A stretch of DNA of 64,000 nt from contig NW_004190472.2 of the NCBI RefSeq assembly GCF_000224145.3, positions 1 through 64,000 on the forward strand. The letters run 5' to 3'. The notes under the pieces were generated by a model. The model searched no databases. It saw only the letters and a program-made list of their open reading frames with translations, and was not told the origin of the DNA. The translations under genes were made by a program, and so were the position numbers. Positions 63,201 to 64,000 of the stretch are shown here, piece after piece (the first letter of the stretch is position 1; every line of letters begins with the position of its first letter). The stretch is from Ciona intestinalis. Its lineage: Eukaryota; Chordata; Ascidiacea; Phlebobranchia; Cionidae.

Positions 63201-63886
63201 TGGAAACAATCGTAATTTACAAAATATAATACATATATAGATATATTATGAATCAAAAATCATCTGTATACACCACAAACCTTAACTGTACATTAAAACA
63301 CTGAACCATTGACAAACTGATAGCTTACTTCCCACGGCAATTACATGACATTTGCCAAAAAGCCACAAAATATTTTGACATGTACATTCGATTGTTAATA
63401 ATCTATATCATATCTCCATTATTTCTAACAATACCACTCAAAACAACTTGTGCATTTGTGACATAATAATTTAGACCTTATAGGGCCTTACCAACGTATA
63501 TATAATAGGGTGGAGGAAGACACTCATAATATCTAAATATCCTGATCGTTTATACAATTATCAAAAGTCTTTTGAAGTCATCAGGATGCAGTTTTATAAT
63601 TCTTTAAATGTTCTTTGTTTACTACCAAATGGGACGAGAAAATAGAAGGAAAATGTTTCCCATCTTCCCCCACCCTACTATATAATATATCTCCAATGTT
63701 CCCTACAATACAACCAACCTGTGCATTTGGATCACCAAGAAGCACACACACATGTGGAAGAAGTTTGCTTAGGTATAACGAGCGAGCTCCGAATCGGTTG
63801 ATCGTGGCCACAAGGAGGCGACATACACCCTCGCGTACCCTCCATACTTTGTGGGTAAACGCAGATGAGAATCGTTCGAATACATA
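24201..63886 (-). CDS. CLASP: CLASP microtubule plus-end protein (5' partial)
   Basis: CLIP-associating protein: stabilises growing microtubule plus ends, reaches tips through EB1, and acts at kinetochores and the cell cortex. Exons 5' to 3': 63719-63886; the three-exon block 58488-58585, 58062-58132, 57305-57454 (copy B), repeated at 55100-55197, 54674-54744, 53369-53518 (copy A); then 52603-52686, 52218-52369, 51776-51921, 51023-51158, 50325-50455, 48043-48120, 47622-47689, 47193-47247, 46823-46890, 46411-46542, 45284-45442, 43466-43558, 42120-42686, 41833-41856, 40674-40820, 39165-39382, 38336-38434, 37122-37214, 35782-35870, 35410-35516, 34995-35132, 34074-34137, 32393-32556, 31923-32001, 31399-31542, 30641-30781, 29805-29917, 28389-28515, 27896-27988, 27553-27670, 26813-27021, 26344-26472, 25350-25559, 24745-24864, 24201-24260. 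Order follows vertebrate CLASP1/2. The first part of TOG1 is outside the window. The tunicate gene appears to be a single counterpart of CLASP1 and CLASP2. Confidence 0.94.
24745..24864 (-). CDS. CLASP: CLASP exon 38 (C-terminal domain)
   Basis: Encodes CYDNPESGVRKAAVFCLVAL, then HRVIGDEELCQHLKSLPGGK. Matches YDNTESSVRKASVFCLVAIYSVIGEDLKPHL. Confidence 0.97.
24951..25117 (+). mobile_element. TAGTAGGG MITE truncated by a SINE
   Basis: Left end TAGTAGGGTGGGGAAAGACA and interior are kept. The right inverted end is lost after GAATGAAAAAGTGTC, where SINE sequence begins. CLASP intron before exon 38. Confidence 0.85.
25118..25241 (-). mobile_element. tRNA-derived SINE
   Basis: The minus strand holds an A-box-like TAGCACAGTGG (25221-25231) and a B-box-like GGGTTCAAGGC (25180-25190) at pol III spacing, followed by a tail with TTGGGCAAGACACTTAAC. 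It has a tRNA-related head but no cloverleaf of a working tRNA. Composite SINEs are known in Ciona; I cannot confirm this is the same family. Confidence 0.8.
25350..25559 (-). CDS. CLASP: CLASP exon 37 (C-terminal domain)
   Basis: Encodes VVRAAEEAANALCCAVPPIL, then CVKVLSPLTRSNNNESTQAC and VADLVPGLIK. VVRAAEEAAxxL is a strong CLASP signature. Phase 0 both sides. Confidence 0.97.
25604..25711 (+). mobile_element. TAGTAGGG MITE, right half missing
   Basis: AGAAGGGTGGGGAAGGTGGG to GGATATGGTTTTACAAAATA; the second half and right end are absent. Confidence 0.8.
25858..25975 (-). repeat. GAGGTGTATGAA family copy
   Basis: AATGTAACTTGTTTATCCTT, then GTTCTGTTTCATACACCTTG and ATGTATGTAACTTTGTATGT. 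Confidence 0.8.
25983..26085 (-). mobile_element. SINE remnant
   Basis: The minus strand keeps the B-box-like GGGTTCAAGGC and CTTGTCGCTGCCAC, shared with the SINE at 25118-25241. The A box is decayed. Confidence 0.65.
26344..26472 (-). CDS. CLASP: CLASP exon 36 (C-terminal domain)
   Basis: Encodes TDTRVAALNVLREMLRHLAH, then RFKNFTEITVIHIIESHKDG. Matches LRVLREILRNQPARFKNYAELTIMKTLEAHKD. Confidence 0.96.
26813..27021 (-). CDS. CLASP: CLASP exon 35 (C-terminal domain start)
   Basis: Encodes IPTEMSDNISDVAQLLREGG, then DKRHALEELSRTLRSSDAVV and on to LEILRTD. Corresponds to the C-terminal CLIP-interacting domain, which begins VPIDHSDLVADLLKELS. Confidence 0.93.
27553..27670 (-). CDS. CLASP: CLASP exon 34
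   Basis: Encodes LPPGRQSKYNPHVYSDQLSP, then VKESIFDDDDSFNE. Matches RDYNPYPYSD...LKEAVFDDDME. Confidence 0.94.
27896..27988 (-). CDS. CLASP: CLASP exon 33 (linker)
   Basis: Encodes NSGQSPGLGASPNFSRPNFP, then PPLQQLQNSPK. Phase 0 both sides (93 nt), so it could be skipped in frame. Confidence 0.82.
28389..28515 (-). CDS. CLASP: CLASP exon 32
   Basis: Encodes SSVHIDTENMNQEEIAENFR, then DITAGIQKLRMDSSADVNDA. Matches DTENLNSEEIYSSLRGVTEAIEKF. Confidence 0.93.
28680..29670 (+). repeat. 71-bp satellite array, about 12 units
   Basis: Head-to-tail 71-bp units containing ACACATGGTGTATTCATACA and CTCATGCTCACTGTCGAGTT. Each unit holds a GGTGTAT...ATACACC palindrome. Intron between CLASP exons 31 and 32. 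Overlapping 60-codon ORFs here are repeat artefacts. Confidence 0.97.
29805..29917 (-). CDS. CLASP: CLASP exon 31 (linker)
   Basis: Encodes SVSSDLSGQVMGRAAMSPGR, then VVSPRGSVGTIDLMSP. Ser/Pro-rich linker, phase 0 in, 2 out. Confidence 0.85.
30231..30289. mobile_element. TAGTAGGG MITE, internal deletion (59 bp)
   Basis: Only the two ends remain: TATAGTAGGGTGGGGAAAGA and TTTTAGCCCAACCTACTATA. It directly abuts the 33-bp array. Confidence 0.85.
30290..30620 (+). repeat. 33-bp minisatellite made of the MITE end, about ten units
   Basis: Unit TGTCCCATCTTACCCCACCC followed by TACTATATCAAAT. The unit is the right inverted end of the adjoining TAGTAGGG element plus a short spacer. 33 bp is 11 codons, so long ORFs (104 and 162 residues) appear by chance. 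Confidence 0.95.
30641..30781 (-). CDS. CLASP: CLASP exon 30 (TOG3 end)
   Basis: Encodes IAEALVISIFELNAPVFTMM, then RVLPKTFQDGAMKVLHGYMK. Matches LISLFELNTPEFTMLLGALPKTFQDGATKLL. Confidence 0.97.
30902..31120. mobile_element. hAT-like MITE relative (fragment)
   Basis: CGGTGATTCTTAAACTTGTT, then AAAGATGGTAATCAGATTTA, as in the elements at 53539 and 57477. The right end is not clear here. Confidence 0.6.
31399..31542 (-). CDS. CLASP: CLASP exon 29 (TOG3)
   Basis: Encodes IKIALLHHMLDVTGMLKGIE, then NRLAISRIITWTTEPKSQDV. RLAxSRIITWTTEPKSxDVRK is almost invariant in CLASPs. Confidence 0.97.
31560..31870 (+). repeat. 71-bp satellite, about four degraded units
   Basis: Same unit as 28680-29670 (CACACATGGTGTATTCATAC, GAGTTATAACATGGG) with indels. 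CLASP intron between exons 28 and 29. Confidence 0.9.
31923..32001 (-). CDS. CLASP: CLASP exon 28 (TOG3)
   Basis: Encodes ESFPPLMQFNILSRFIVDQT plus QRPNLK. Matches DSFPFDQQFNILMRFIVDQTQTPNLK. Confidence 0.96.
32150..32355 (+). repeat. GAGGTGTATGAA family, two joined copies
   Basis: CGAGGTGTATGAAACAGAAC and CGAAGTGTATGAAACAGAAC, separated by TGCGAGGATAAATAAGTTAC. CLASP intron. Confidence 0.82.
32393..32556 (-). CDS. CLASP: CLASP exon 27 (TOG3)
   Basis: Encodes VFSMFLEMLPDFIQGYKEML, then FLLTQLLKKMGSDLLGSVQT. Matches VFSMFLETL...LLTQLLKKMGADLLGSVQ. Confidence 0.97.
32643..32810. repeat. 84-bp tandem duplication, two units
   Basis: CCTGAAATAACATGACAC starts at 32651 and 32735; both units end CAACTATGAGTAATGTTA. 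Confidence 0.9.
34074..34137 (-). CDS. CLASP: CLASP exon 26 (TOG3)
   Basis: Encodes RLQIKKIIEIFNRMFADPHG plus K. Matches ELKRLCEIFTRMFADPHSKR. Phase 2 in, 0 out. Confidence 0.95.
34423..34556. mobile_element. Short inverted-repeat MITE (AAGGTGGCTGTACACAG)
   Basis: Ends AAGGTGGCTGTACACAGTAT and ATACTGTGTACAGCCACCTT are exact inverted repeats. Interior has GCGAAGTCGTATGCAAACCC. About 134 bp, no coding capacity. Second copy at 40472-40613. Confidence 0.88.
34995..35132 (-). CDS. CLASP: CLASP exon 25 (TOG3 start)
   Basis: Encodes NGLKRHTNHTEDITEILQLC, then QSGLWTERKEGLFSLHTLIT. Matches TEDVAEVLNHCASSNWSERKEGLLGLQNLL. Confidence 0.95.
35185..35393 (+). mobile_element. TAGTAGGG MITE, compound copy
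   Basis: Three right ends in series (TTTCCCCCACCCGACTATAT, CTTCCCCCATCATACTATAT, TTTCCCCACCCTATTATA) with one interior, suggesting nested or rearranged copies. It ends 17 bp from CLASP exon 24. Confidence 0.75.
35410..35516 (-). CDS. CLASP: CLASP exon 24 (acidic DDD/SSVCS segment)
   Basis: Encodes SRKTGRKTDGYGLSDNDDDF, then SDTSSVCSDRSSSYS. Matches YGMYSDDDANSDASSVCSERSYGS. Phase 0 in, 2 out. Confidence 0.94.
35782..35870 (-). CDS. CLASP: CLASP exon 23
   Basis: Encodes RTPSAVAQSPMMRVLPKGRE plus GEIALNDAL. MRVL...AxxDAL aligns with the AMRVLSTSTDLEAAVADAL segment of vertebrate CLASP. Confidence 0.9.
36438..36553. mobile_element. Possible short inverted-repeat element
   Basis: GCGCAACCAGGGGAG at the left and CCTGGGTATGCCAC at the right, with an AT-rich and G/C-run middle. 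Resembles the hAT-like element at 8631 in layout; ends imperfect. Confidence 0.4.
36903..37066 (-). mobile_element. TAGTAGGG MITE, left end missing
   Basis: Starts inside the element (TTATTACCAAATGAGACAAG) and ends CATCTTCCCCCGCCCTACT, 55 bp from CLASP exon 22. Confidence 0.85.
37122..37214 (-). CDS. CLASP: CLASP exon 22 (SxIP 2)
   Basis: Encodes FPSRIPRSEPVSRHRSRVSS, then SQVSSRDSSP. SRIP at 37195-37206 is the second EB1-binding motif, and SRDSSPG matches SRDTSPA of vertebrates. Donor GTAGTT. Phase 1 both sides. Confidence 0.93.
37626..37715. mobile_element. Possible CAGTGGC-ended MITE
   Basis: CAGTGGCGAAGCC at one end, GTGCCACTG at the other. No clear target duplication. May be a relative of 8631-8766. 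Confidence 0.4.
37897..38013 (-). mobile_element. TAGTAGGG MITE, truncated
   Basis: CCCATTTGGTAGTGAACAAA to GCCCCCGCCCTACTA with internal deletions; left end lost. Confidence 0.8.
38336..38434 (-). CDS. CLASP: CLASP exon 21
   Basis: Encodes CSRRLSCEGDSPRSDSFMRE, then IVLRLQGNTGTR. The GCSR start resembles the SQGCSR stretches between the two vertebrate SxIP motifs. Acceptor ACCCAG, donor GTAAGA, phase 1 both sides. Confidence 0.82.
39165..39382 (-). pseudogene. CLASP: CLASP exon 20 with one-base frame break (SxIP 1)
   Basis: 5' part reads YDSVFSEGLAQTRTPPSSPT, then TRKSRIPVSSRSNSRAGSRV. SRIP (39297-39308) is an EB1-binding SxIP motif. The 3' part reads VGSPTGSRGGSRSTSPLRYR in a different frame, the one exon 21 needs. 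The switch falls near 39221-39229, in a run of C on the plus strand. The exon is 218 nt where 219 would keep frame. Most likely a sequencing or allelic error, not a dead gene. Confidence 0.8.
39708..39829 (-). mobile_element. TAGTAGGG MITE, internal deletion
   Basis: Both ends present (AATAGGGTGGGGGAAGATGG and TTTTCCTGCCCTAGTATA) but about 75 bp of the interior is missing. Confidence 0.88.
40472..40613. mobile_element. Short inverted-repeat MITE (AAGGTGGCTGTACACAG), copy 2
   Basis: Same ends and interior as 34423-34556, with an extra ACAAAACGG-like insertion. Lies 60 bp left of CLASP exon 19. Confidence 0.88.
40674..40820 (-). CDS. CLASP: CLASP exon 19 (Arg/Ser/Pro region)
   Basis: Encodes ANRARSPGAQQPRTFGARTP, then VSKPRPSYTSRDHSPNGRSA. 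Basic disordered region for microtubule-lattice binding. Acceptor CTGCAG, donor GTAAGT, phase 1 out (completed as D by exon 20). Confidence 0.88.
41295..41489 (+). mobile_element. TAGTAGGG palindromic MITE
   Basis: AATAGGGTGGGACATGGGAC to CATCTTTTCCCACTTTACTA, near full length. Confidence 0.9.
41833..41856 (-). CDS. CLASP: CLASP exon 18 (24-nt microexon)
   Basis: Encodes SMSANRT between AACCAG and donor GTAAGA. Phase 1 on both sides joins exon 17 to exon 19 giving RSMSANRTVANRARSPG, similar to the QRSRSANPAG stretch of vertebrate CLASP. Confidence 0.72.
42120..42686 (-). CDS. CLASP: CLASP exon 17 (long Ser/Pro/Thr exon, possible cassette)
   Basis: Open for 188 codons, from CKSRSNHSSPARNLPPISPH to LSRVENLFISRNQDPHA, with acceptor TTATCAG and donor GTAATT. 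Composition is Ser/Pro/Thr with acidic patches (PSDFDPLYQ) and a basic SSPRRSRSTP stretch that resembles proline-directed phosphorylation sites. The length is a multiple of three with phase 1 on both sides, so exon 16 can join exon 18 directly in frame. I know no vertebrate counterpart. Confidence 0.75.
43297..43361 (-). repeat. Duplicated 3' end of CLASP exon 16 with donor
   Basis: CGTACTGTGAATCTCACCAA through ACTTACTTTGTGACACAGAT repeats 43417-43481, 120 bp away. The copy keeps the GTAAGT donor. Confidence 0.85.
43466..43558 (-). CDS. CLASP: CLASP exon 16 (Ser/Thr linker)
   Basis: Encodes PQRVAKTSTSTISSLAPQRG, then RETDRSSVSQ. Symmetric phase 1, 93 nt. Its 3' end and donor are repeated 120 bp away at 43297-43361. 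Confidence 0.82.
43805..43820. repeat. Poly-C run
   Basis: About 14 consecutive C after TTAAA, a likely site of length error or polymorphism. Confidence 0.8.
43835..44180 (+). repeat. GGGTGAGGTCCTA family, about four tandem copies
   Basis: Copies of roughly 105 bp: GGTGAGGTCCTACAGxGAGGC, TGGGATTTAGGCCAGA, GGCCCATTACCCCAACATTG, TATATGCACATTCTATTCTA. CLASP intron between exons 15 and 16. Confidence 0.88.
45284..45442 (-). CDS. CLASP: CLASP exon 15 (basic linker)
   Basis: Encodes TRSHGSDTRINDMKVKYKGM, then RGLVPMYTKPKRAPPKPASD and ends SDSEIGR. The acceptor is placed at ATATCAG (45442) because it fits phase 1. The open frame continues further right, so the start is less certain than the end. 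Symmetric phase 1. Confidence 0.8.
45466..45985. repeat. Diverged tandem repeat, four to five units
   Basis: Units of about 110-130 bp share TTGGAGGAAAxGACCACAAG, TAATGTAGGCATAACTTTTT and TGTGCACAAA. It begins just upstream of the CLASP exon 15 acceptor. Confidence 0.75.
46411..46542 (-). CDS. CLASP: CLASP exon 14 (RSRSDID motif)
   Basis: Encodes PPTSVGRALGTPNGRFMRSR, then SDIDPSSANRSKMKAMRSGY. RSRSDIDxxxxAxxK is conserved in CLASPs. Phase 1 in and out. Confidence 0.92.
46675..46775 (+). repeat. GAGGTGTATGAA family copy
   Basis: ACTTGTAAGCGGGCACGATG, then CACCCGTGTTATAACGACTG. CLASP intron, 48 bp left of exon 13. Confidence 0.75.
46823..46890 (-). CDS. CLASP: CLASP exon 13 (linker)
   Basis: Encodes KPRSSVTSAGPRRSIVTSQV plus GR. 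Basic and Ser/Thr-rich, likely microtubule-binding or phospho-regulated. Donor GTAAAT. Confidence 0.82.
47193..47247 (-). CDS. CLASP: CLASP exon 12 (Ser-rich linker)
   Basis: Encodes HLATSSSSTDSQPKLDT, 55 nt, phase 1 in, 2 out. Consistent with the Ser-rich stretch after TOG2. Confidence 0.75.
47622..47689 (-). CDS. CLASP: CLASP exon 11 (TOG2 end)
   Basis: Encodes AWWALQGTFPNEADQVFNSL plus NP. Matches the YWGFHSHFxxEAEHLYHTL end of TOG2. The donor is placed at GTCAGC because it leaves phase 1 for exon 12. The nearby GTTAAT at 47611-47612 would not fit. Confidence 0.75.
48043..48120 (-). CDS. CLASP: CLASP exon 10 (TOG2)
   Basis: Encodes HLAILKEAVQKGINDADSET plus REEAR. Matches IKKGIHDADSEARIEARK. 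Acceptor TGGTAG, donor GTGAGT. Phase 2 in, 2 out. Confidence 0.94.
48468..48540 (+). repeat. GGGTGAGGTCCTA family copy
   Basis: TATATGGGTGAGGTCCTACA, then GAGTTGACCCATTACCCTAA. Confidence 0.8.
49096..49289 (+). mobile_element. TAGTAGGG palindromic MITE
   Basis: TAGTAGGGTGGGGTAAAATG to TTGTTCCCACCCTACTATA, near full length. Confidence 0.92.
49335..49507 (-). mobile_element. TAGTAGGG MITE, old copy
   Basis: ATAGTAGGTTTGGGGTAACA to GGTACCGATCTAGTA, strongly diverged but with the full order of internal blocks. Belongs with 54366-54662 in a diverged subfamily. Confidence 0.65.
50101..50294 (-). mobile_element. TAGTAGGG palindromic MITE
   Basis: CAGTAGGGCGGGAAGATGGG to CGTCTTCCCTACCCTAATG. It ends 30 bp from CLASP exon 9. 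Confidence 0.9.
50325..50455 (-). CDS. CLASP: CLASP exon 9 (TOG2)
   Basis: Encodes HTHGPRLIPMLMINCTSKTT, then LRRFSFVFLDIVLQKWASQL. Matches HTHIPRLIPVITSNCTSK...RRRCFEFLDLLLQEW. Confidence 0.96.
50507..50702 (-). mobile_element. TAGTAGGG palindromic MITE
   Basis: TATAGTAGGGTGGGGAAAGA to CTCCCCCACCCTACTATA, full length. About 52 bp from CLASP exon 9, so two copies flank this exon. A fragment follows at 50720-50780. Confidence 0.93.
51023..51158 (-). CDS. CLASP: CLASP exon 8 (TOG2)
   Basis: Encodes CLSSILKNQFEHTACVLMPT, then LFNLIKNSAKVMSTSGVLTI. Matches LSSVLGNKF...MPTIFNLIPNSAKIMATSG. Phase 2 in, 0 out. Confidence 0.96.
51535..51752 (+). repeat. GAGGTGTATGAA family, two joined copies
   Basis: TAGGTGTATAAAACAAAACA and GAGGTTTATGAAACAGAACA, separated by TGCGAGGATAAAGCAGGTTA. 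It ends 24 bp from CLASP exon 7. Confidence 0.82.
51776..51921 (-). CDS. CLASP: CLASP exon 7 (TOG2)
   Basis: Encodes LKALRAVALAGGTEYDAFYQ, then HLRVMEPSLQFNAKDLRSQV and VRETCVTV. Near-identical in pattern to the TOG2 stretch ending AKDLRSQVVRE. Confidence 0.97.
52218..52369 (-). CDS. CLASP: CLASP exon 6 (TOG2 start)
   Basis: Encodes AVDEETFVRDFTSNLPTIHL, then YGSRDLDDQMNRIQAVISDE and KKDWEERSKS. Matches AVDEEDF...IYSSRDLEE...LSDDKHDWEQR of vertebrate CLASP. Confidence 0.96.
52603..52686 (-). CDS. CLASP: CLASP exon 5 (linker)
   Basis: Encodes PSRQSAVPRKSTMATMRPST plus GVNRSNA. Basic Ser-rich linker before TOG2. Phase 1 both sides. Donor GTTTGT is weak. Confidence 0.85.
52735..53335 (-). repeat. 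71-bp satellite array, about eight units
   Basis: Reverse orientation of the 28680-29670 unit (GAGGTGTATGAATACACCAT, GTATAAGAAGACACCCATGT). Intron between CLASP exons 4A and 5, at the left edge of duplication copy A. Confidence 0.96.
53369..53518 (-). CDS. CLASP: CLASP exon 4, copy A
   Basis: Same peptide as 57305-57454. This copy adjoins exon 5, so B exons, A exons or a mixture could in principle be spliced, but only one set of three keeps frame. Confidence 0.88.
53539..53848. mobile_element. hAT-like MITE beside the CLASP exon 4 acceptor
   Basis: Ends CAGTGGTTCTTTAACTTG and CAGTTTAAGATTCGCTG are inverted; flanks GGTTTATT and GTTTATGA are a possible decayed 8-bp duplication. It starts 20 bp upstream of exon 4A in gene direction, so the branch point may lie in the element. 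Confidence 0.72.
54062..54262. repeat. 98-bp tandem duplication in copy A only
   Basis: TTACCGCATTGGGTAATTGG starts at 54113 and 54211, with matching flanks on each side. Confidence 0.88.
54366..54662 (-). mobile_element. TAGTAGGG MITE with amplified left end
   Basis: Diverged copy in which the left-end motif (GTGGGGTAAGATAGGACG, spaced about 25-27 bp) is repeated four times before the interior. It ends CTTACCCCACATTACTGTA, 11 bp from CLASP exon 3A. Copy B (57871-58052) has one motif only. Confidence 0.8.
54674..54744 (-). CDS. CLASP: CLASP exon 3, copy A
   Basis: Same sequence as 58062-58132 with the same splice sites (acceptor ATCCAG, donor GTAACT). Confidence 0.88.
54887..55078 (+). mobile_element. 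TAGTAGGG MITE (copy A)
   Basis: CTAGGGGGGGACGGGAAACC to TTTCCCCCATTCTTCTATA. It ends 21 bp from the donor of CLASP exon 2A; the same insertion is in copy B at 58275-58466. Confidence 0.88.
55100..55197 (-). CDS. CLASP: CLASP exon 2, copy A
   Basis: Same peptide as 58488-58585, with intact acceptor TGATAG and donor GTGAAT. Using it after copy B exon 4 (phase 1) would shift the frame. Confidence 0.88.
56140..56140. other. Single ambiguous base
   Basis: One N within copy A where copy B reads GGCAGTTGGTAAATAT. A sign of low coverage or polymorphism. Confidence 0.9.
56674..56798. other. Assembly gap (125 N)
   Basis: Run of N between duplication copy A and the satellite that begins copy B. True content and length are unknown. 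Confidence 1.
56799..57268 (-). repeat. 71-bp satellite array, about six to seven units
   Basis: Same orientation and unit as 52735-53335, directly after the gap. Pairs of units alternate in variants (AAGAAAGCACCC versus AAGAAGACACCC), suggesting a 142-bp higher-order step. Confidence 0.95.
57305..57454 (-). CDS. CLASP: CLASP exon 4, copy B
   Basis: Encodes SVASSTGSYDSVESSSSIGL, then MRPPMTSVVANNNNSRAVTN and on. Ser/Asn-rich linker between TOG1 and TOG2. Phase 1 in and out, 150 nt. One synonymous difference from copy A. Confidence 0.88.
57477..57782. mobile_element. hAT-like MITE (copy B)
   Basis: Counterpart of 53539-53848 with the same ends and place upstream of exon 4B. Confidence 0.72.
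57871..58052 (-). mobile_element. TAGTAGGG MITE (copy B, not amplified)
   Basis: GGTAGGGTAAGATGGTACGT to CTTACCCCACATTACTGTA. The simple form of 54366-54662. Confidence 0.78.
58062..58132 (-). CDS. CLASP: CLASP exon 3, copy B
   Basis: Encodes LSVLYKKFDEVLQSGNMVTA plus SDT. Matches the conserved FDEVxxSGNM segment after TOG1. I see no difference from copy A. Phase 2 in, 1 out. Confidence 0.9.
58275..58466 (+). mobile_element. TAGTAGGG MITE (copy B)
   Basis: Same insertion as 54887-55078, 21 bp from exon 2B. Confidence 0.88.
58488..58585 (-). CDS. CLASP: CLASP exon 2, copy B
   Basis: Encodes VREAAVFTLVEIYRHVGEKV, then RQDIAKKNLPNS plus AG. Last HEAT repeat of TOG1. Differs from copy A (55100-55197) by one synonymous base (CGT versus CGC for Arg). 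Phase 0 in, 2 out. Confidence 0.9.
60627..60834 (+). mobile_element. TAGTAGGG palindromic MITE
   Basis: CAGTAGGGTGGGGGAAGATG with a duplicated GGGGTAAGATGGG step in the left end, to TTCCCCCATCCTACTCTATA. Confidence 0.92.
61500..61945. repeat. Tandem repeat of about 157 bp, three diverged units
   Basis: ACAAAAACCACAATATTAGG at 61651 and 61808, with TACTxTGGAxTAxTTTGAAT and AATAGxCAATACAGCATTTA in each unit. A 65-codon ORF inside is not convincing. Confidence 0.82.
63501..63682 (+). mobile_element. TAGTAGGG palindromic MITE
   Basis: TATAATAGGGTGGAGGAAGA to TTCCCCCACCCTACTATA. It ends 36 bp from the CLASP TOG1 exon. Confidence 0.92.
63719..63886 (-). CDS. CLASP: CLASP exon 1 of window (TOG1)
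   Basis: Encodes YVFERFSSAFTHKVWRVREG, then INRFGARSLYLSKLLPHVCV and LLGDPNAQ. Matches the HEAT-repeat end of TOG1. Phase 0 both sides; acceptor CCACAG, donor GTTGGT. Earlier exons lie to the right of the window. Confidence 0.95.
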
Positions 63887-64000
63887 CTGTGGGTGAATGC
63901 AAAATAAATATATATTGTTGATATGAAGTGAGTAAATAAAAAAGTAGATATAGATATAGGCCTCTTAATATTGAAGGCAAGATATATACAGGCATATCTA

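Larger units (their letters stand above)
58586..63718. other. Long CLASP intron (5.1 kb)
   Basis: Between the TOG1 exons at 63719 and 58488. Contains the end of copy B, two TAGTAGGG MITEs, a tandem repeat at 61500-61945 and otherwise AT-rich sequence. I found no exon or convincing RNA gene in it. Confidence 0.75.

Noticed and set aside
63615..63896. 93-residue plus-strand ORF
   Set aside because: Antisense of the CLASP TOG1 exon and an adjoining MITE.

Overview
The window looks like nuclear DNA from an invertebrate chordate, most likely a tunicate (sea squirt) of the Ciona type. The reasons are many short exons in AT-rich sequence, protein segments closest to vertebrate myosin Ib and CLASP as I remember those families, and very dense short repeats. 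The genus is an inference, not a measurement. All recognisable coding sequence is on the minus strand. I found no gene on the plus strand and no RNA gene beyond tRNA-derived SINE remnants.

Two cytoskeletal genes lie head to tail on the minus strand. At the left (1235-22087) is a complete class I myosin of the Myo1b type. Its 24 coding exons join in phase into a 1078-residue protein: motor 1-687, calmodulin-binding IQ region 688-814, and lipid-binding TH1 tail 815-1078. About 2.1 kb upstream of its start is the stop codon of a CLASP gene (24201-63886), a microtubule plus-end protein. Its first exon(s) lie beyond the right edge. It holds the end of TOG1, TOG2, a Ser/Pro/Arg-rich region with two SxIP motifs, TOG3, and the C-terminal CLIP-interacting domain. 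Nearly all junctions agree in phase. The exceptions are a one-base break in the exon at 39165-39382 and a duplicated block of three exons.

That block (CLASP exons 2-4) occurs twice, at about 53.3-56.7 kb and 57.3-60.0 kb, with a 125-base run of N between the copies. The block is 319 coding bases, not a multiple of three, so using both copies would break the frame. This points to two haplotypes placed side by side in the assembly, or to a recent duplication with only one copy used.

The introns and flanks are full of repeats: more than 20 copies of a roughly 195-bp palindromic element ending TAGTAGGGTGGGG; a dispersed family with the core GAGGTGTATGAA; a third family containing GGGTGAGGTCCTA; hAT-like elements, one with a perfect 8-bp target duplication; tRNA-derived SINE remnants; and arrays with 33, 38, 62, 71 and 110-bp units. 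At least three arrays appear to have grown out of the dispersed elements. No new enzymatic or defence system was found. The most unusual signals are this turnover of transposon ends into satellites, three short duplications of exon ends with their splice donors, and a 567-nt symmetric CLASP exon with no counterpart I can recall in vertebrates.
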